Source: Cladocopium goreaui
Lineage: Eukaryota > Sar > Dinophyceae > Suessiales > Symbiodiniaceae
Length of the DNA stretch: 64,000 nucleotides
Direction of reading: 5' to 3'
Assembly (NCBI GenBank): GCA_947184155.2
Contig: CAMXCT020001083.1
Coordinates: 62,001 to 126,000, forward strand
In this document: in pieces, positions 46,901 to 58,350 of the stretch
Layout of the letters: every line of letters starts with the position of its first letter
How positions within the stretch are numbered: the stretch's first letter is position 1
Notes under the pieces: generated by a model
What the model was told of the DNA's origin: nothing
Seen by the model: the letters and a program-made list of their open reading frames with translations, nothing else
Databases searched by the model: none
Position numbers and translations under genes: made by a program

Positions 46901-49175
46901 GAATCAGGGGTCTGGGCGTTGGAGGTCGTACCATTTTGTCCTTACATCGGGACCGGTGCCTTTGGATGAGAGATGACAGCGTGAAGCCCGGGGAAAATGT
47001 TAAGCAACAAGGCCCCATTGTGTTTTGATGATGATGGTTGACTCACAACAAAATAACTTACATTCATGCTTATCCCCCACCGTGTCACTATGGCGTACCC
47101 ATGAAACTGAATTGTTCCTTTTGGCCTCATGCTCCCCTGCGCAGGTACTGACACATGCCCATCCTCTCTGTCTATGCCCGCCTTGGGTCACGGTGTTCGC
47201 AAGATGACGGCGAAGGCTGGCCTGGCAGATGCGTGGGCCGATGTTGCGAGGGTTGGTTTCTGCTGGCTCCCATGCTGAGCAATTTCTGTAAACCCATCAC
47301 CTGCAGTTTTTTCACCAAAAGGATTGGTAGTTTGAAGTTCGGTGGGGCGCCATGAACCGGTCCCAAATTGATCTCACCATTCGGCGCCTCATCCATTGCA
47401 AAGCTCCCTGGGAGTCCTGCCAGCACAAAACATGAGGGATGACGAGTGGCTATGAGTCTGACCAATGAACTTGGTACTGTTAAGTGAAAGTGGTGGTGGT
47501 TACCCCACCAGCTAAGGCTTTTGTGGTATTGGTGGTACTTACCTCATACCTCGACCTGTGGGATGACGACCCGCAGTTTGAAGTGATGGAGCTCTATGCA
47601 GGAGCCGCCAGAATCACTCGCTTGGCTAAAGCGCTTGGTTTGTCAACATGTGGACATGATATCTCTTTCGACCGCAGTCAGAAGTCAGCTTTCGACCTTC
47701 TTGACAATGCTGGCTTTGTGTTTCATTGGTACTTGTTTCGGGAAATTGTTGTTTATTTCAAGTTGAATGCTATTTTGAGACTTTGTTACCTGGGCAGGTT
47801 TACCCCCCAAAACTGGAATGTTTTCCCACAAGTCGGAATGCCATCTAAGGTTGGCGATTTACTGTATATTGAGCTCCAGGTATTCTTTCCTGACCCTGAT
47901 GATGGGCATTCTTTGCAGTTCGTTCGTCCAAATAAATTCGGGTACGTCTGGAAGAGATTGGCTGACCCCAGAGGGTGTTACTCGCTTTCCTTCCGTTTTC
48001 AACTCAAACCTGCTCGTTGCCAGGTGCTGGCTGAAAAAGTTCACCTCGGTTAAAGGTTGCCTAGGGCAAGAGCCCAGAAGCCGCTTTTAAACACTTGGGC
48101 TTTGGATGATGGGGCATGTATAGTATAAGACACCCTAATCTTTTTTGAGTTGAGCTAGTCAGTTACTTGTGTTCCCAAAACACCCTGGAGGTCAATGCTG
48201 TTGGCTCTTCTCACAATTTGTTGCCGCGGGACAGTGCTAATAGAAAATCCTGACAACAGCTTCATTAACCAGCAGCGAAGATTCCGATGGATGGCTAGGA
48301 AACTACGACGCATGGGGCTTCCAGTCACATGTCTAAAAAACAAATTGGGTTCGTTTTGTAACCCTGTTTATTAGGTTGTTGTGCTTTTTGTCCAGCCCCA
48401 AAATATTATAGTCAACAGCTTAGTTTCTCGAATTTTGCCCACTAAGATGTATCGGTGCTCTTTCTGGATGAAGCACTGGGGAGGAAAGACTGCAAAAAGA
48501 ACCAAATTGTTCAGTTGGTCATGGGCTGTGTCTGTATTCAAGACTGCTAAGCTCAAGAAGAAGGATCGAAAATCAACAATCAAAACTGCTTTGGGCTATA
48601 CGGATGCCAAAGGGGTGCGTCGGTGGAAAGGCACAGGTGCATTGAAGAGTACACAGTTCCTTTTTAGCAGTGGGTGTCGGTAAGGTTTCTGTGACTACTT
48701 TATTTGTAGTTGGAAAATGTTTCGACTCACCCAACTCCCCAAAATATCAAATTAAATTGGAGGGTTGGAGAAAACACCAATCCCTTCCCCTCCCCAGCTG
48801 CTGCCCAGGGTGTATAGTCCTCTCTTTGCAGCTGCAGTTCTTCGTGCCCGACGAGCCTTGCGGAGCACGGCAAGCAAAGTTCCAAAGGTGGTGGATGGGA
48901 ACCCCGGGTCCTTAGCTGGCCAAAAGATGTTTGATTTTCACCTTTGGGGATAAATCTAAAGTTTATTGTATCCAACACATAGCGGGTGTGTTCTTAGCAA
49001 GTCCCTGGTACAGGTCGATGAGGCTACCCCACTTCCTCAATTGCTAGCTTCCATGGACAAAGGGGGAGATCAGTGGATCGATGCTGCTCTCAAACCGGCA
49101 ATCGTCTATGCCCGTGGATCCAAGCTGTTGAAGCTCCCAGATTCATACCGTGCTGTCATTCCCAATTCTATTTAA
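43909..49175 (+). CDS. P1: large protein with acidic, Lys-rich and C5-methyltransferase-like regions
   Basis: Exons: 43909-~43982; ~44104-44430; 44459-44599 (donor AAT|GTGAGT); 44738-45270 (Glu/Gly- then Ser/Pro-rich); 45373-45428; 45593-45835; 45901-~46350 (Lys/Ala/Gly-rich, then TFARRNCPKSEP and CPSKHED); 46405-~46528; ~47511-47719; 47880-48023; 48191-48323; 48447-48655; ~48790-48884; 49014-49175 (TAA). Phases match across 44459-45901 and 47880-48655. The late exons carry VMELYAGAARITRLAKALG (like SAM-binding motif I), GILCSSFVQINSGTSGRDW (position of catalytic motif IV), VLIENPDNS (like ENV, motif VI) and RRWKGTGALKSTQ. I recall these strings in a repeated Symbiodiniaceae protein family. 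Enzymatic activity is unproven. The 5' end and the 46.5-47.5 kb exons are unresolved. Confidence 0.7.
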
Positions 49176-49350
49176 AAACCACTTGAATTGCAATTCCAAA
49201 TTCAAGATTCTGCCTGACTCCAGGCAGTGCAGCAATTAGCCGAGACATTTGCCTGCGCGCAACAGCCAAACAAAAAACAACTGACATGAACGCAAAGATG
49301 CCTGCATTTTGCATTTTTCTGAGATTTTCACAAAATTTCAGAAACTGTTG

Positions 49351-49405
49351 CCGGCGTAATTACCCGTCATTCCGGCGTAATTACGCGTTAATCCGGCGTA
49401 ATTCC
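49351..49405. repeat. 22-bp triple repeat (ccggcgtaattac)
   Basis: ccggcgtaattac occurs three times at about 22-base spacing, in the region 3' of P1. It might be a terminal or subterminal repeat of the mobile unit. Confidence 0.6.
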
Positions 49406-49419
49406 CCGTAGGCAGATTC

Positions 49420-50030
49420 TGGGTAATTTTTTGGGAGTGCAAACAGCCTTTATATCTGTTAGATTTGGCTTCAAGTTGGTGGGATGCAATCTCTTCCTAG
49501 TAGGACCCTATCTTCTGAGACTTTACTTCGGGGTGCAGGGATTGTTAGATCACAAACCATGTCGATCGAACGAGATTCTGAGTACGCAGCCCTCAAAGAA
49601 CAGCGTGATCTTTTGTTGGTGACTTGGTGGGTGCTCAACCTTTTATTGTGACCAATTGTTTTCCAGTTTTCCCCTACACTGTGTTCAAGTATACCATCAA
49701 AAGTTTCCATCTCTCCCAGGACGTATATTTTCTTATGGTCTGAAATCTGTATGTATACTACTTTCTTTCAAAAGTTTTTTGACACATTGGTTCGAGCTTG
49801 ATCAACTAAACATGTTTTTATGTTAGTGATGCTTAAAAGAAGTAAAGTATATCTATTCTAGATAATAGTATGTATGGTGGTTCCCCCTAGTATAACAATT
49901 ATATATGCACAATATATATATATATATGGTTTCATGTGTACAGATCAAGTTTCAAGATCGTAGATTAAAAACACATTATGGTTGTAAATTGCAATCCTTC
50001 TATTTTACAATATGTGCATAGCGCATACAT
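49420..50030. other. P1-P2 intergenic or intron, no exon seen
   Basis: AT-rich sequence with a (ta)n tract at 49,912-49,926. No coding stretch supported. Confidence 0.35.
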
Positions 50031-50040
50031 AATTGTTGAC

Positions 50041-53000
50041 GCCCCCCACGATCAAAGACATCAAGCTTTTCGCCAAAAGGCTCTTAGCACGAACAATCGT
50101 GCCAGGGTATCCCAAACCACCCACACCCTCAGATGCCGATGGTCTGTCCTCCTTTCTAGCCAAGGCGAAGAAAGAGCTCCTGATGAGGGCCCAGGTGGAT
50201 GGCTCACGGGCGACCAAGAAGAAAAAGGAAATTAACTTGGAGGAATACCCCTGGTGTGACACAGGTGCCCAGCCCACTGAATCCATGTACGTACCTAGGC
50301 TCTCACTGAAACTTGTGGGTGGCAAAGCTAGGTATGAAGTATTGTGTCATTCAGTTTTGCTGTGGGGATTCTTGATTCAATAACTTACAGTTGGGGGTTG
50401 GGTTCACCACAATGTCTACACATGATTTGGCGGTCAGCATGTCCTTAGGTAGGCTGATTCTCTCATCCAACAGACATGGAATCCTCACACTGAATGTTTT
50501 TGGGGCGGCCTTTTTGATTCACTCTGTGCTCCACTCAACGGTTGAAAAGTTTACCCAAAAGTTTTTTCCCCACCTGCCAGGTGAGGGTTGTTAGATTTTA
50601 TCAGAGTTGTTCTTCTCCTCCTCCTCGTTCTCCTCCACCACCTCTGCCTCCACTTCCATGTCCACTTCCGCCTTGCCAACTCTTCGCCAAGCTCTTCTCC
50701 GACTTCCGCACGCAGCGGCCACTGCTGGACCTCAACTGCAAGGGTCTGAGCGCACTGGGCACCACTGGAGTGAGCACCGCTGGACCTCAACCTGGACCCA
50801 GTGAGCACCGCTGGACCTCAACCTGGGACCCTCCGAGCTCAGTGAGCACCGCTGGACCTCAACGGCCAGATAGAATGCCAGAAGATATGCCAGATACAAC
50901 GCCAGATAGAATGTCAGAAAGAATGCCAGAAGATATGCCAGATAAAGTGCCAGAATGTTTGCCAGATAGAATGCCAGAAGATATGCCAGATAGAATGCCA
51001 GAAGGTATGCCAGATAGAATGTCAGATAGAATGCCAGAAGTTATGCCAGATAAAGTGCCAGAATGTTTGCCAGATAGAAGCCAGAAGATTTGCCAGAACA
51101 TATGCCAGAAGATATGCCAGGTAGAATGCCAGAAGATATGCCAGATAGAATGCCAGATAAAGTGCCAGAATGTTTGCCAGATAGAATGTCAGAAGATATG
51201 TCAGATAGAATGCCAGATAGAATGTCAGATAGATTGCCAGAAGTATGCCAGATAAAATGCCAGAATGTTTGCCAGAACGTTTGCCAAAAGATTTGCCAGA
51301 TAGAATGTCAGAAGATATGCCAGAAGATATGCCAGATAGAGTGCCAGAAGATATGCCAGAACATATGCCAGAAGATATGCCAGGTAGAATGCCAGAAGAT
51401 ATGCCAGATAGAATGCCAGAAGATATGCCAGATAAAATGCCAGAAGATATGTCAGATAGAATGCCAGAAGATTTGCCAGTAACAAAACGTATAGATGTCA
51501 TGGTGGGGATAACTCGAAGTAAAGTAATTTTCTTAGGGTGATTTGCCTGGCTCAGGAAGCAGAATCTCAACCTGCTGCTGAAGGGCCACAAGAACATGAT
51601 GGTCCGAAGTCCCCGGATGTCGTTGTTGCTGTGGAAGATTCAACCCCCAAAGGTCTTGAAGAAATTCCAATTCCCGCTGATGGCCCCCATGATGATGGCA
51701 GTGAGAACTTGGTGAAAGAACCGGAAGGTACCAGTTGTGGGAACAAGACTCCACAACCCAGGTCCCCGATCTTTCCCCAACAGAGCCTGCCTCCGCCAAT
51801 CAGACCCAAGAGGGTGAGGAGGATGAGGACGACGCTGTGCCTCATCAGCCCCCTCCCGAGGAGCTGACCAAGGCAGCTTCTGAAGCCCGCTTGAGGCGTG
51901 TGATGGCCCCGAGATCTGATGGCTCCTACCTCGTCCCTAAGGAAGCTGTGGATATGTGGAAGGACAAAGACAAGAGGGATTCGCTGAAGAGCATGTTTCA
52001 GAAGTGCGGGCATTGCCCTGTACCATGACAAGATGGTTGAGCTATTTTATTGATCCCCATATTATATAATAGCCGATATTATATTATAAGATATCTTCGT
52101 AAATTTACATATATATAGATAGATATTAAAGTATATTTTGAACACACCTCACACCACAGTCTTAGACATCCTCACCACCGAAAGCCTGATGCCTTTTGTT
52201 TCCATGTGATCAAGGAAGCTTTCCGCAAGCGCGTTTGCAAGATCTACGAAGAAGTGACAGAACAGAACGTCGAGGATGATTATGAGTTCATGACGGAAGC
52301 TGACATGAAGTCCCTGGTTCCACCCTTTTCTGAGATACTAGGAGGCATAGAAAACAAACTAGTTTCACTACCCCTGGCCAGCCTTTTGAAAATTCAAGCC
52401 CTTGAAAGCCCTGCTCTTCCTTCCCCTGGCCAAACCTTCTGAACCGCAGCTGCCAGCTCAGGAAGAAGATCGCGAGCATCAAGAAGACCTGTGCACAGAA
52501 AGAAGGCTACATCAGGATCCACGGGGTCTGCGAGCGGTTGCTGGGAAGGTTCTTCTATTGTAGCACTTGCTTTTGGGATTCTCTGTGTAGCGTTAGTTCT
52601 CCACACCCATCTCTGCCAATTTTAGAAGAGTTGGGGGGTCCTTCTTGTCCCGTGTGATATTCCCATTGCACCATCTTTCGTAAATTTTCAAGCGGCATTG
52701 AAAAACAACCAAAAAATAGTCTCCCTGTCTCGGAGGAAGTCTGAATATGGCGAAGGCAAGATGTATTGGGTTTGTGTAAAGAAGCGAGGATCTCTCAAGT
52801 GGCTTTGCGGCAGCTGGTCAATACTTCAAAATCCTGAACCTCATTTTTTTCCTCACTGAAGCTATCCCACATGAAAAGGCAGCACTATAGACTCTAGACC
52901 TAGGGAAGGAACTGGACCATCAACCACTAGTCACTTCAACCAAGATACCTGGCTTACATCCATTGTACTGGGGGCAACCGATTAAGGCGAACCAAGCGGA

Positions 53001-54262
53001 ACATCTTCCGGGAGATTGTTGAAGAGGATGCGCCGAATCTGGAACCGAAACGTGTCAAGCGAGATTCCTTCGACCTGTTGGAAGGCCCAAATGGGGGATG
53101 CTGTGGTGGGGTGCAGGGTTTACCTATAGGTCCCGAAAATTTGGAATGCAATTCTTACTAAACTCACAAGTCTCAAGTTGGCTTGTCTCTGCCAGGAAAG
53201 CGGAGCAAGAAGAATCAAAGTGAGTCCGCTGCTCCGTCTGTCAAGTCGGTGGAATCCCCCGACTCTCCCAAAGATGACGAGTCCACAGCCTCCTCTGACG
53301 AAGGCGCTAAGGAGCAAGAGAAGGTACTCAAATCTTTGGCCTTTCCAGAGATTGAGACGGGCAGCTTCAGTGCAGATTGGTGCCCCAAAATCAACAAGTG
53401 CATCTCTAAGAGGTTGACAAAGCTGGAGCTTCAGTTGACCCAGTTTCCGCCCGTTGAGAAGCAAACGTCCGTTCAACAGCAGTGGGGGCCCTAACCTTTT
53501 TGAAGCCAATCCGATTGGTTGAATACTGTGAACTTGAGAAGTCCAGAGTCAAGATGAACCAGTTACCTCCATTGTCTTTATCGTCGCTACCAGTGCCATC
53601 CCCGTGCTGAGGATGCACGCCAAAGTGCAGGGGCTGATCAAGGATCTTGCCGGCCTGGCTGAACAGATCGGGAATAGCTACACAAAGGGTTTGGTGGATG
53701 GGTTTGACCGACCGTCCATGCCTCAATCCAAGTTTCGAAATAGCTCTAAACACATCAACATGTTCTGCGATTCAGGTCGATGAAGGTCATCAAAGCCCAG
53801 TTTGGGGAGGCAAAGCGCAAGCCCAATACTCAGGTCGTCTTGAAATTCACATGTTTGTCTCTAGGACTCTGGGCTTGTCCATAGTTGCAGTTCCTCTTCA
53901 AATGTTGAATGTTGATTGGCTTGTATGTTGCTTAGGGCCATTGAGTCCTATGCCCTGGATGAGCGTTTGAAGTATGATTCTCAGAGAGAATTCGCAATCC
54001 TCCTGTCAACACATGGTGCTTTGAACGTCTGAAAGCATTCCACTCCTACAGTGTTGGGCCAACACCTTCCATCGATGCATTTATTTGCCAAGTTCTGGCT
54101 TTCCTGAGGCATGTCTTGAAAAGCAAGGGGCCTACTGTGCCAAAGGCCAAGACAACTCCCAAGCCAAAGGCGTCTTCTGTGCCTTCTAGCAAGAAGGCCC
54201 CCAGCAAGGCGGCTTCGACGCCCAAAGCAAAGGCTTCTGGAAAGGGCAAGGCGAAGGCTTAG
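50041..54262 (+). CDS. P2: charged multi-exon protein of the mobile unit
   Basis: Exons: ~50041-50291 (DADGLSSFLAKAKKELLMRA, EINLEEYPWCDTGAQPTES); 51556-~51710 or 51727 (PADGPHDDGSENL); ~51761-52019 (ARLRRVMAPRSDGSYLVPKE, SMFQKCGH); 52215-52316 (DDYEFMTEADMKSL); 52457-52515; 52736-52801 (YGEGKMYWVCVKKRG); 52987-53084; 53196-53466; 53594-53731; 53776-53833; ~53940-54030; ~54040-54262 (tail rich in Lys/Ala/Pro, KASGKGKAKA, TAG). Phases match from 52457 to 53833, with GA (52516) and GC (52802, 53085) donors. The order RLRR..P..DGS..VP, then F.TEADMK, then YWV matches what I remember from repeated Symbiodinium proteins. No enzyme motif seen. A family 1 element sits in the first intron. Confidence 0.65.
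50567..51525 (+). mobile_element. family 1 minisatellite element, copy 3
   Basis: Starts ccccacctgccaggtgag and ends gtggggataactcgaag then taaagta. The 41-b repeat is reduced to about three copies; the 12-b repeat has about 45 units. It lies in the intron of P2 between 50,291 and 51,556. Confidence 0.78.
52040..52200. other. AT-rich P2 intron
   Basis: The tatatta-rich interval between exons 52,019 and 52,215 is consistent with an intron. Confidence 0.45.
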
Positions 54263-54306
54263 CTGCGAGGGGGCCAGTAGCCAATTTTAACCTTTGCTTT
54301 TGAGGG

Positions 54307-56624
54307 GTGCTGACGTCTGCAACGAAGCCTTGCAGCATACGTCTCAGTAGGTTTATCAAATGTTTGGGCGTATGTCTCCATACGCTGCTGGGGGGCACGC
54401 GTCACATGTGCTTCAAGTTTTGCTTTCTGAATCTTTGCGGATCTGACAAAAATGCCGCCAAAACCACTGCTGCATGCAGCCTCCATTGGACCTGGTGTTA
54501 CATGAATCGCTGTCTTAAAGAACACAAACACCTAGCCACCAACAATGGCCGACTTTGCTCTTTCAACTCTTGGGCAGGCATCCCCTGTGAGTCAGACGAC
54601 CCTGAGCAGTTGAACTGGGCAGAGTCCTTGGGGAAGGTGTGCCCTAGCTGAATTATATTTGGAGTCGAATGGGGCTCTGTTTTGGAGAGGGTGATCAAAC
54701 CATAGACAAAATGTTGTCCTCCCATTACCATTTTCAACAGCAAAGAAACTTCTCAAATTTGTGGTCAAGCCTCTGCCCATGCATGGCTGCCCAGGACCAT
54801 GCCTGCAAGATCAAGCGGAACATGGCCATGCGTGCCATCAATGACCTGAGCGGCAAACGGAAGGCAGAGGCCATGGAGGATGAGGAAAAACGCAGAAATG
54901 TTACCAATGCCGAAAGGGATCTGCATAAACATTTCCGTAGGCTTGGTCTTTCTTTGGCGATACCGATTAGACAATTGAAGCACACACTCTCTGATGGAGG
55001 AACTGGGGTCACAGAGTACATCAACCCATCAGATTGGTTGAAACTATTGGTGCGGAAGTACTCATTCTTGCTAGCTGGTGGAACTTCACCCATTGAGAGT
55101 ACATTGCTCGGATTCTGGGAATTGTATCGGTTTCACCATCCTTGCCACCCCGTCTTTGCGATCCACAACCAGCACCTTGGAAAAGTCTTTCCCCTTTGCT
55201 TTTGGGGAGATGAAGGGCGAGGACCACGGCGGAGCCATTATTTGGAGGGGACAATCGAATGCCCGCTGGGGCTGTGGGATAAGGACGTCACTTGTGACTG
55301 TCATGACTGTTTGCAGTCATTGCCTGCTCACTGGCTACCAGCTGAACCCTCACAAATTCGGGATACTCCCCATCTTGACTCTGTAGACCGGATTGAAACC
55401 AATTACCGTGGCCATTCTTACTTGAAAAGGCACTTCCTCTTTGGCTTGCCCGGGTTCGTATATGAAACTGAGCCGGGTATCATCAAGAAACATTTGGAAG
55501 TGATTGCTGATGACCTTGTGAATCTATTCAACACTGGCTTTCGCAAAGACGATGATGTATTCTATGCAGCATTGATCGGATCCAAAGGTGATTTGAAGTT
55601 TCAAGCGCAGACCATTGCGTCCATGACGCGTTCTTATGCAAACATGGGAACCATAAACCAAATCAGAATGTGTTCACTCTGCAGAGCTGGGGACCCAGAC
55701 TGTCCCATGGAGGATGTCAATGTGGAACCTGGGTGGCAGCACACGATGTATTTTGACCGTCCATGGGAACAGGGCAATGCGCCACCTTTCACCCGGGTAC
55801 CCCATGATCATCTACACCCAGAACGGCTTTACAAGCTCGATTTCTTCCATTGCTTCAAAGTGGGCTTGGCCAGAGATATCATTGGTTCCACCGTTATTTG
55901 GCTTTGCCATTTGGGCTGCTTTGATCTTCAAGATGGAACTCAAAATTTAGATGACCGCCTGGAAAGAGCCCACACCCAGTTCAAGTTGTGGGCCCTCACT
56001 GAAGGATATTCCCCAGCATTACGAAGCTTTACAAAACATTTCATGAATTCTCGGGTGTATGCAGATTCTGCTTGGGCTAACTCGAAAGGAAGTGATAGCA
56101 TGATACTACTGCGTTGGTTGCGGTTTTATCTGGGATTGATTTTGTCAAGCCCGTGTGATGCAGTTCAACCCCATGCCTTACATTTGCAGCTCGTGCGTGA
56201 TGTCATCCACAATAGCATTTCCATGTGTGATTTGGTGTACTCCCACAACCTTTTCTTACGGAGACATTGTGCTCGAAGATTGTATCTTCACATTATGGTC
56301 GTGGTTCGGGGGTACAAGAAAATTGCTGCTTACTGCTTAGAGAAACACTTGCCGGGCTACAGACTGAAACCTAAACTGCATGCTCTAGCTCACATGGCGC
56401 TTGAAATCCGTAAAGGCTTGAAAACAAAGACCCCGAGATTGCTCAATGTGCTGATTTGGGCATGTGAGATGAATGAAGACCACATCGGGCACGTGGCCCG
56501 ACTCTCACGAAAACTGGCTACACGCACGCTCGGCCAGCGCCTGGCTCAAAGATACTTACTCAAATCCAAAGCGCTGTTCAGGAGACACTTGGAGAAAAGA
56601 AAAAAAAGTAAACTGAACACATGA
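54307..56624 (+). CDS. P3: probable DDE-type (CACTA/KDZ-like) transposase
   Basis: Transposases of this fold cut and join DNA through three acidic residues. Exon 1 ends at 54636 (GK|GTGTGC) and is Cys-rich (FKFCFLNLCGSDKN). Exon 2, from 54795 (ctgcccAG), joins in phase and is one 609-codon frame to TGA. Numbering residues from 54669, I see CFWGDEGRGPRR (D181), SKGDLKFQAQ (D308), a CSLCRAGDPDC zinc-like knuckle (C335, C338, C345), KLDFFHCFKVGLARDIIGS (D391), KPKLHALAHM (H571, H575) and CEMNEDHIGHVARLSRK (E600, E603, D604). In CACTA and KDZ transposases a first Asp, a second Asp followed by CxxC, a D.FH...K block, an H..xH block and a final acidic block occur in this order. That makes the assignment plausible though unverified. 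The long exon is intact. Confidence 0.68.
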
Positions 56625-56639
56625 GGCGTTGACCTCAAA

Positions 56640-57900
56640 AACTCTGTCTTGAAGCTGGGTGCCCCTGCTGAGTTGATATAGCTGCCGTGGCTGAAAAAAA
56701 GGAAGCACGGAATGGGGAAGCCATTGGCACAGGGAATGGTTCTTCCTTGTTGGAATGTAGACCCTGCAGCTGCAATGTTTCTGATTTAATCTTGGGGTAA
56801 TATCAATTGATATCAAGTGCCTTTGCAAAGACCCCCCACGAATTATATATTATATTGTATATTGTATATTTGGATTTTTATGTTAAACTAATCCACCATG
56901 CTTAAAGGATTTTTTCCCTGGCTTTTTTTGCCAAGATGCTACTTGTCTGCAATGTTGAGTGTGGCGAGGAGGCTGCTGCGAGTGAAATACCCATGGGACC
57001 ATAAATGGCTAGTTGGGGGGAAATTATCGTACTACTTGCTGGTAACATTCCAATTCACAATTCCTACTGGGTGTTGACTATGTCAATGGTATGTTCCAAC
57101 TTACCACATGGTATCAATTCCGGCAATTTTGGATAGTGCCGGCGATCTTGTTGAGTATTTTTCAGTTCGCGGCGATTCCAGGTCGTGCGGGCATAAATCC
57201 AGTACACAATCCAAACAGGCAAAAATATTTGCCAGAAGATTCTCTAGGTATGAGGAATTACTAGGAAGGAAATGGGCCGGTGAAAATATTGAGAGACAGG
57301 GAGAGGAAAACCAAATATTGAAGTTTAGTTTAGGGGATATGATGGGGATATGTCAAAATATGCCAAAAAAAAAAAACAACAGATGCATACCGATGCTATG
57401 GTTTCAATAGCTAACCCTGCAAAACTACAGGAGGTTCTGGGGCCCCCAGATGTTCCTTTGACCCATAGCAGCAAAAATCCCACATTGTTCCGGTCTAGAT
57501 CTAACTGATTCCACATGATTGCTTGTTAAATCCCACTATGCGCCGCTAAATCCCAAGTTTTAATTAGTTCGATGGTTGGCAGTAAATCCAATTATATATA
57601 CCATCAGTTCTCTATTATCATTAATTATGGTCCCCACTGTAGCAAATTTAAGCTGGTTCAACCAGGTTCAACCTACACTCATGTAGGTTATTTGTGAGTT
57701 GGGGATGGGTCACGATTTATTCTTACCATATTTGGGCGATTCACCATCCGTTAGCCAGCTATTTTAGGGTACCTAGGGTCCCAGTGGTTTCGCCGTGCGT
57801 CTACTGCCGCGCGCCGGCGCGTTGACACACCCAGAAGGTCATCGGGGCTGCTTTGCCGAGCCTGGCGATTCATAACATGGCCAATCTTGGACTGGATTTG
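56640..57900. other. downstream of P3, no supported gene
   Basis: There is unique sequence with a short ttatattgtatattg tract near 56,845. A plus-strand frame at 57,108-57,410 has a possible exon but no reliable boundary. Candidate right limit of the mobile unit; I did not find a clear inverted terminus. Confidence 0.35.
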
Positions 57901-57934
57901 CTGTTTAGTTGGTTGTAGTTGTTTAGGACATGAG

Positions 57935-58350
57935 AGAGAGAGAGAGAGATATATACCCTATGATTCCATGGACCTTTCCTGGCATGGTCGTTCGCAGAGA
58001 GGACATACCAGGGTTTGCTAGGACATGCAGGGATATTTTCCTGGTATGGTCGTTCAGGCTTTCCCAGTATAGTCGTTGCATGTTTCCTGGTATAGGCGCT
58101 TGGGACATCACAAGGATGGACCGTGGACAACACGTGGAACGCACATGTGAGAACGTGGAACGACCTCCTGGGAACGTGGACAGGACGTGGACAGGAGGTA
58201 CCCTAATTCAACGCCAATTCGCCCCTCCAGCAACCAAGCCATTTCCCAGCATGGGCGAGAGTGTTTTCCTGGTGTAGTCGTTCTTGGTTTCCCACCATGG
58301 TCGTTCGAGAAATCCCGTTATGGTCGAGCAAAACCCGTTATAGTCGTTCA
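57935..58350. repeat. dispersed cctggtatggtcgttc-type motif, ~9 copies
   Basis: Variants of ttcctggtatggtcgttc recur at irregular spacing: tggcatggtcgttcg, tggtatggtcgttcag, cagtatagtcgttgc, tggtataggcgcttg, tggtgtagtcgttct, caccatggtcgttcg, cgttatggtcgagc, cgttatagtcgttc. Confidence 0.6.
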
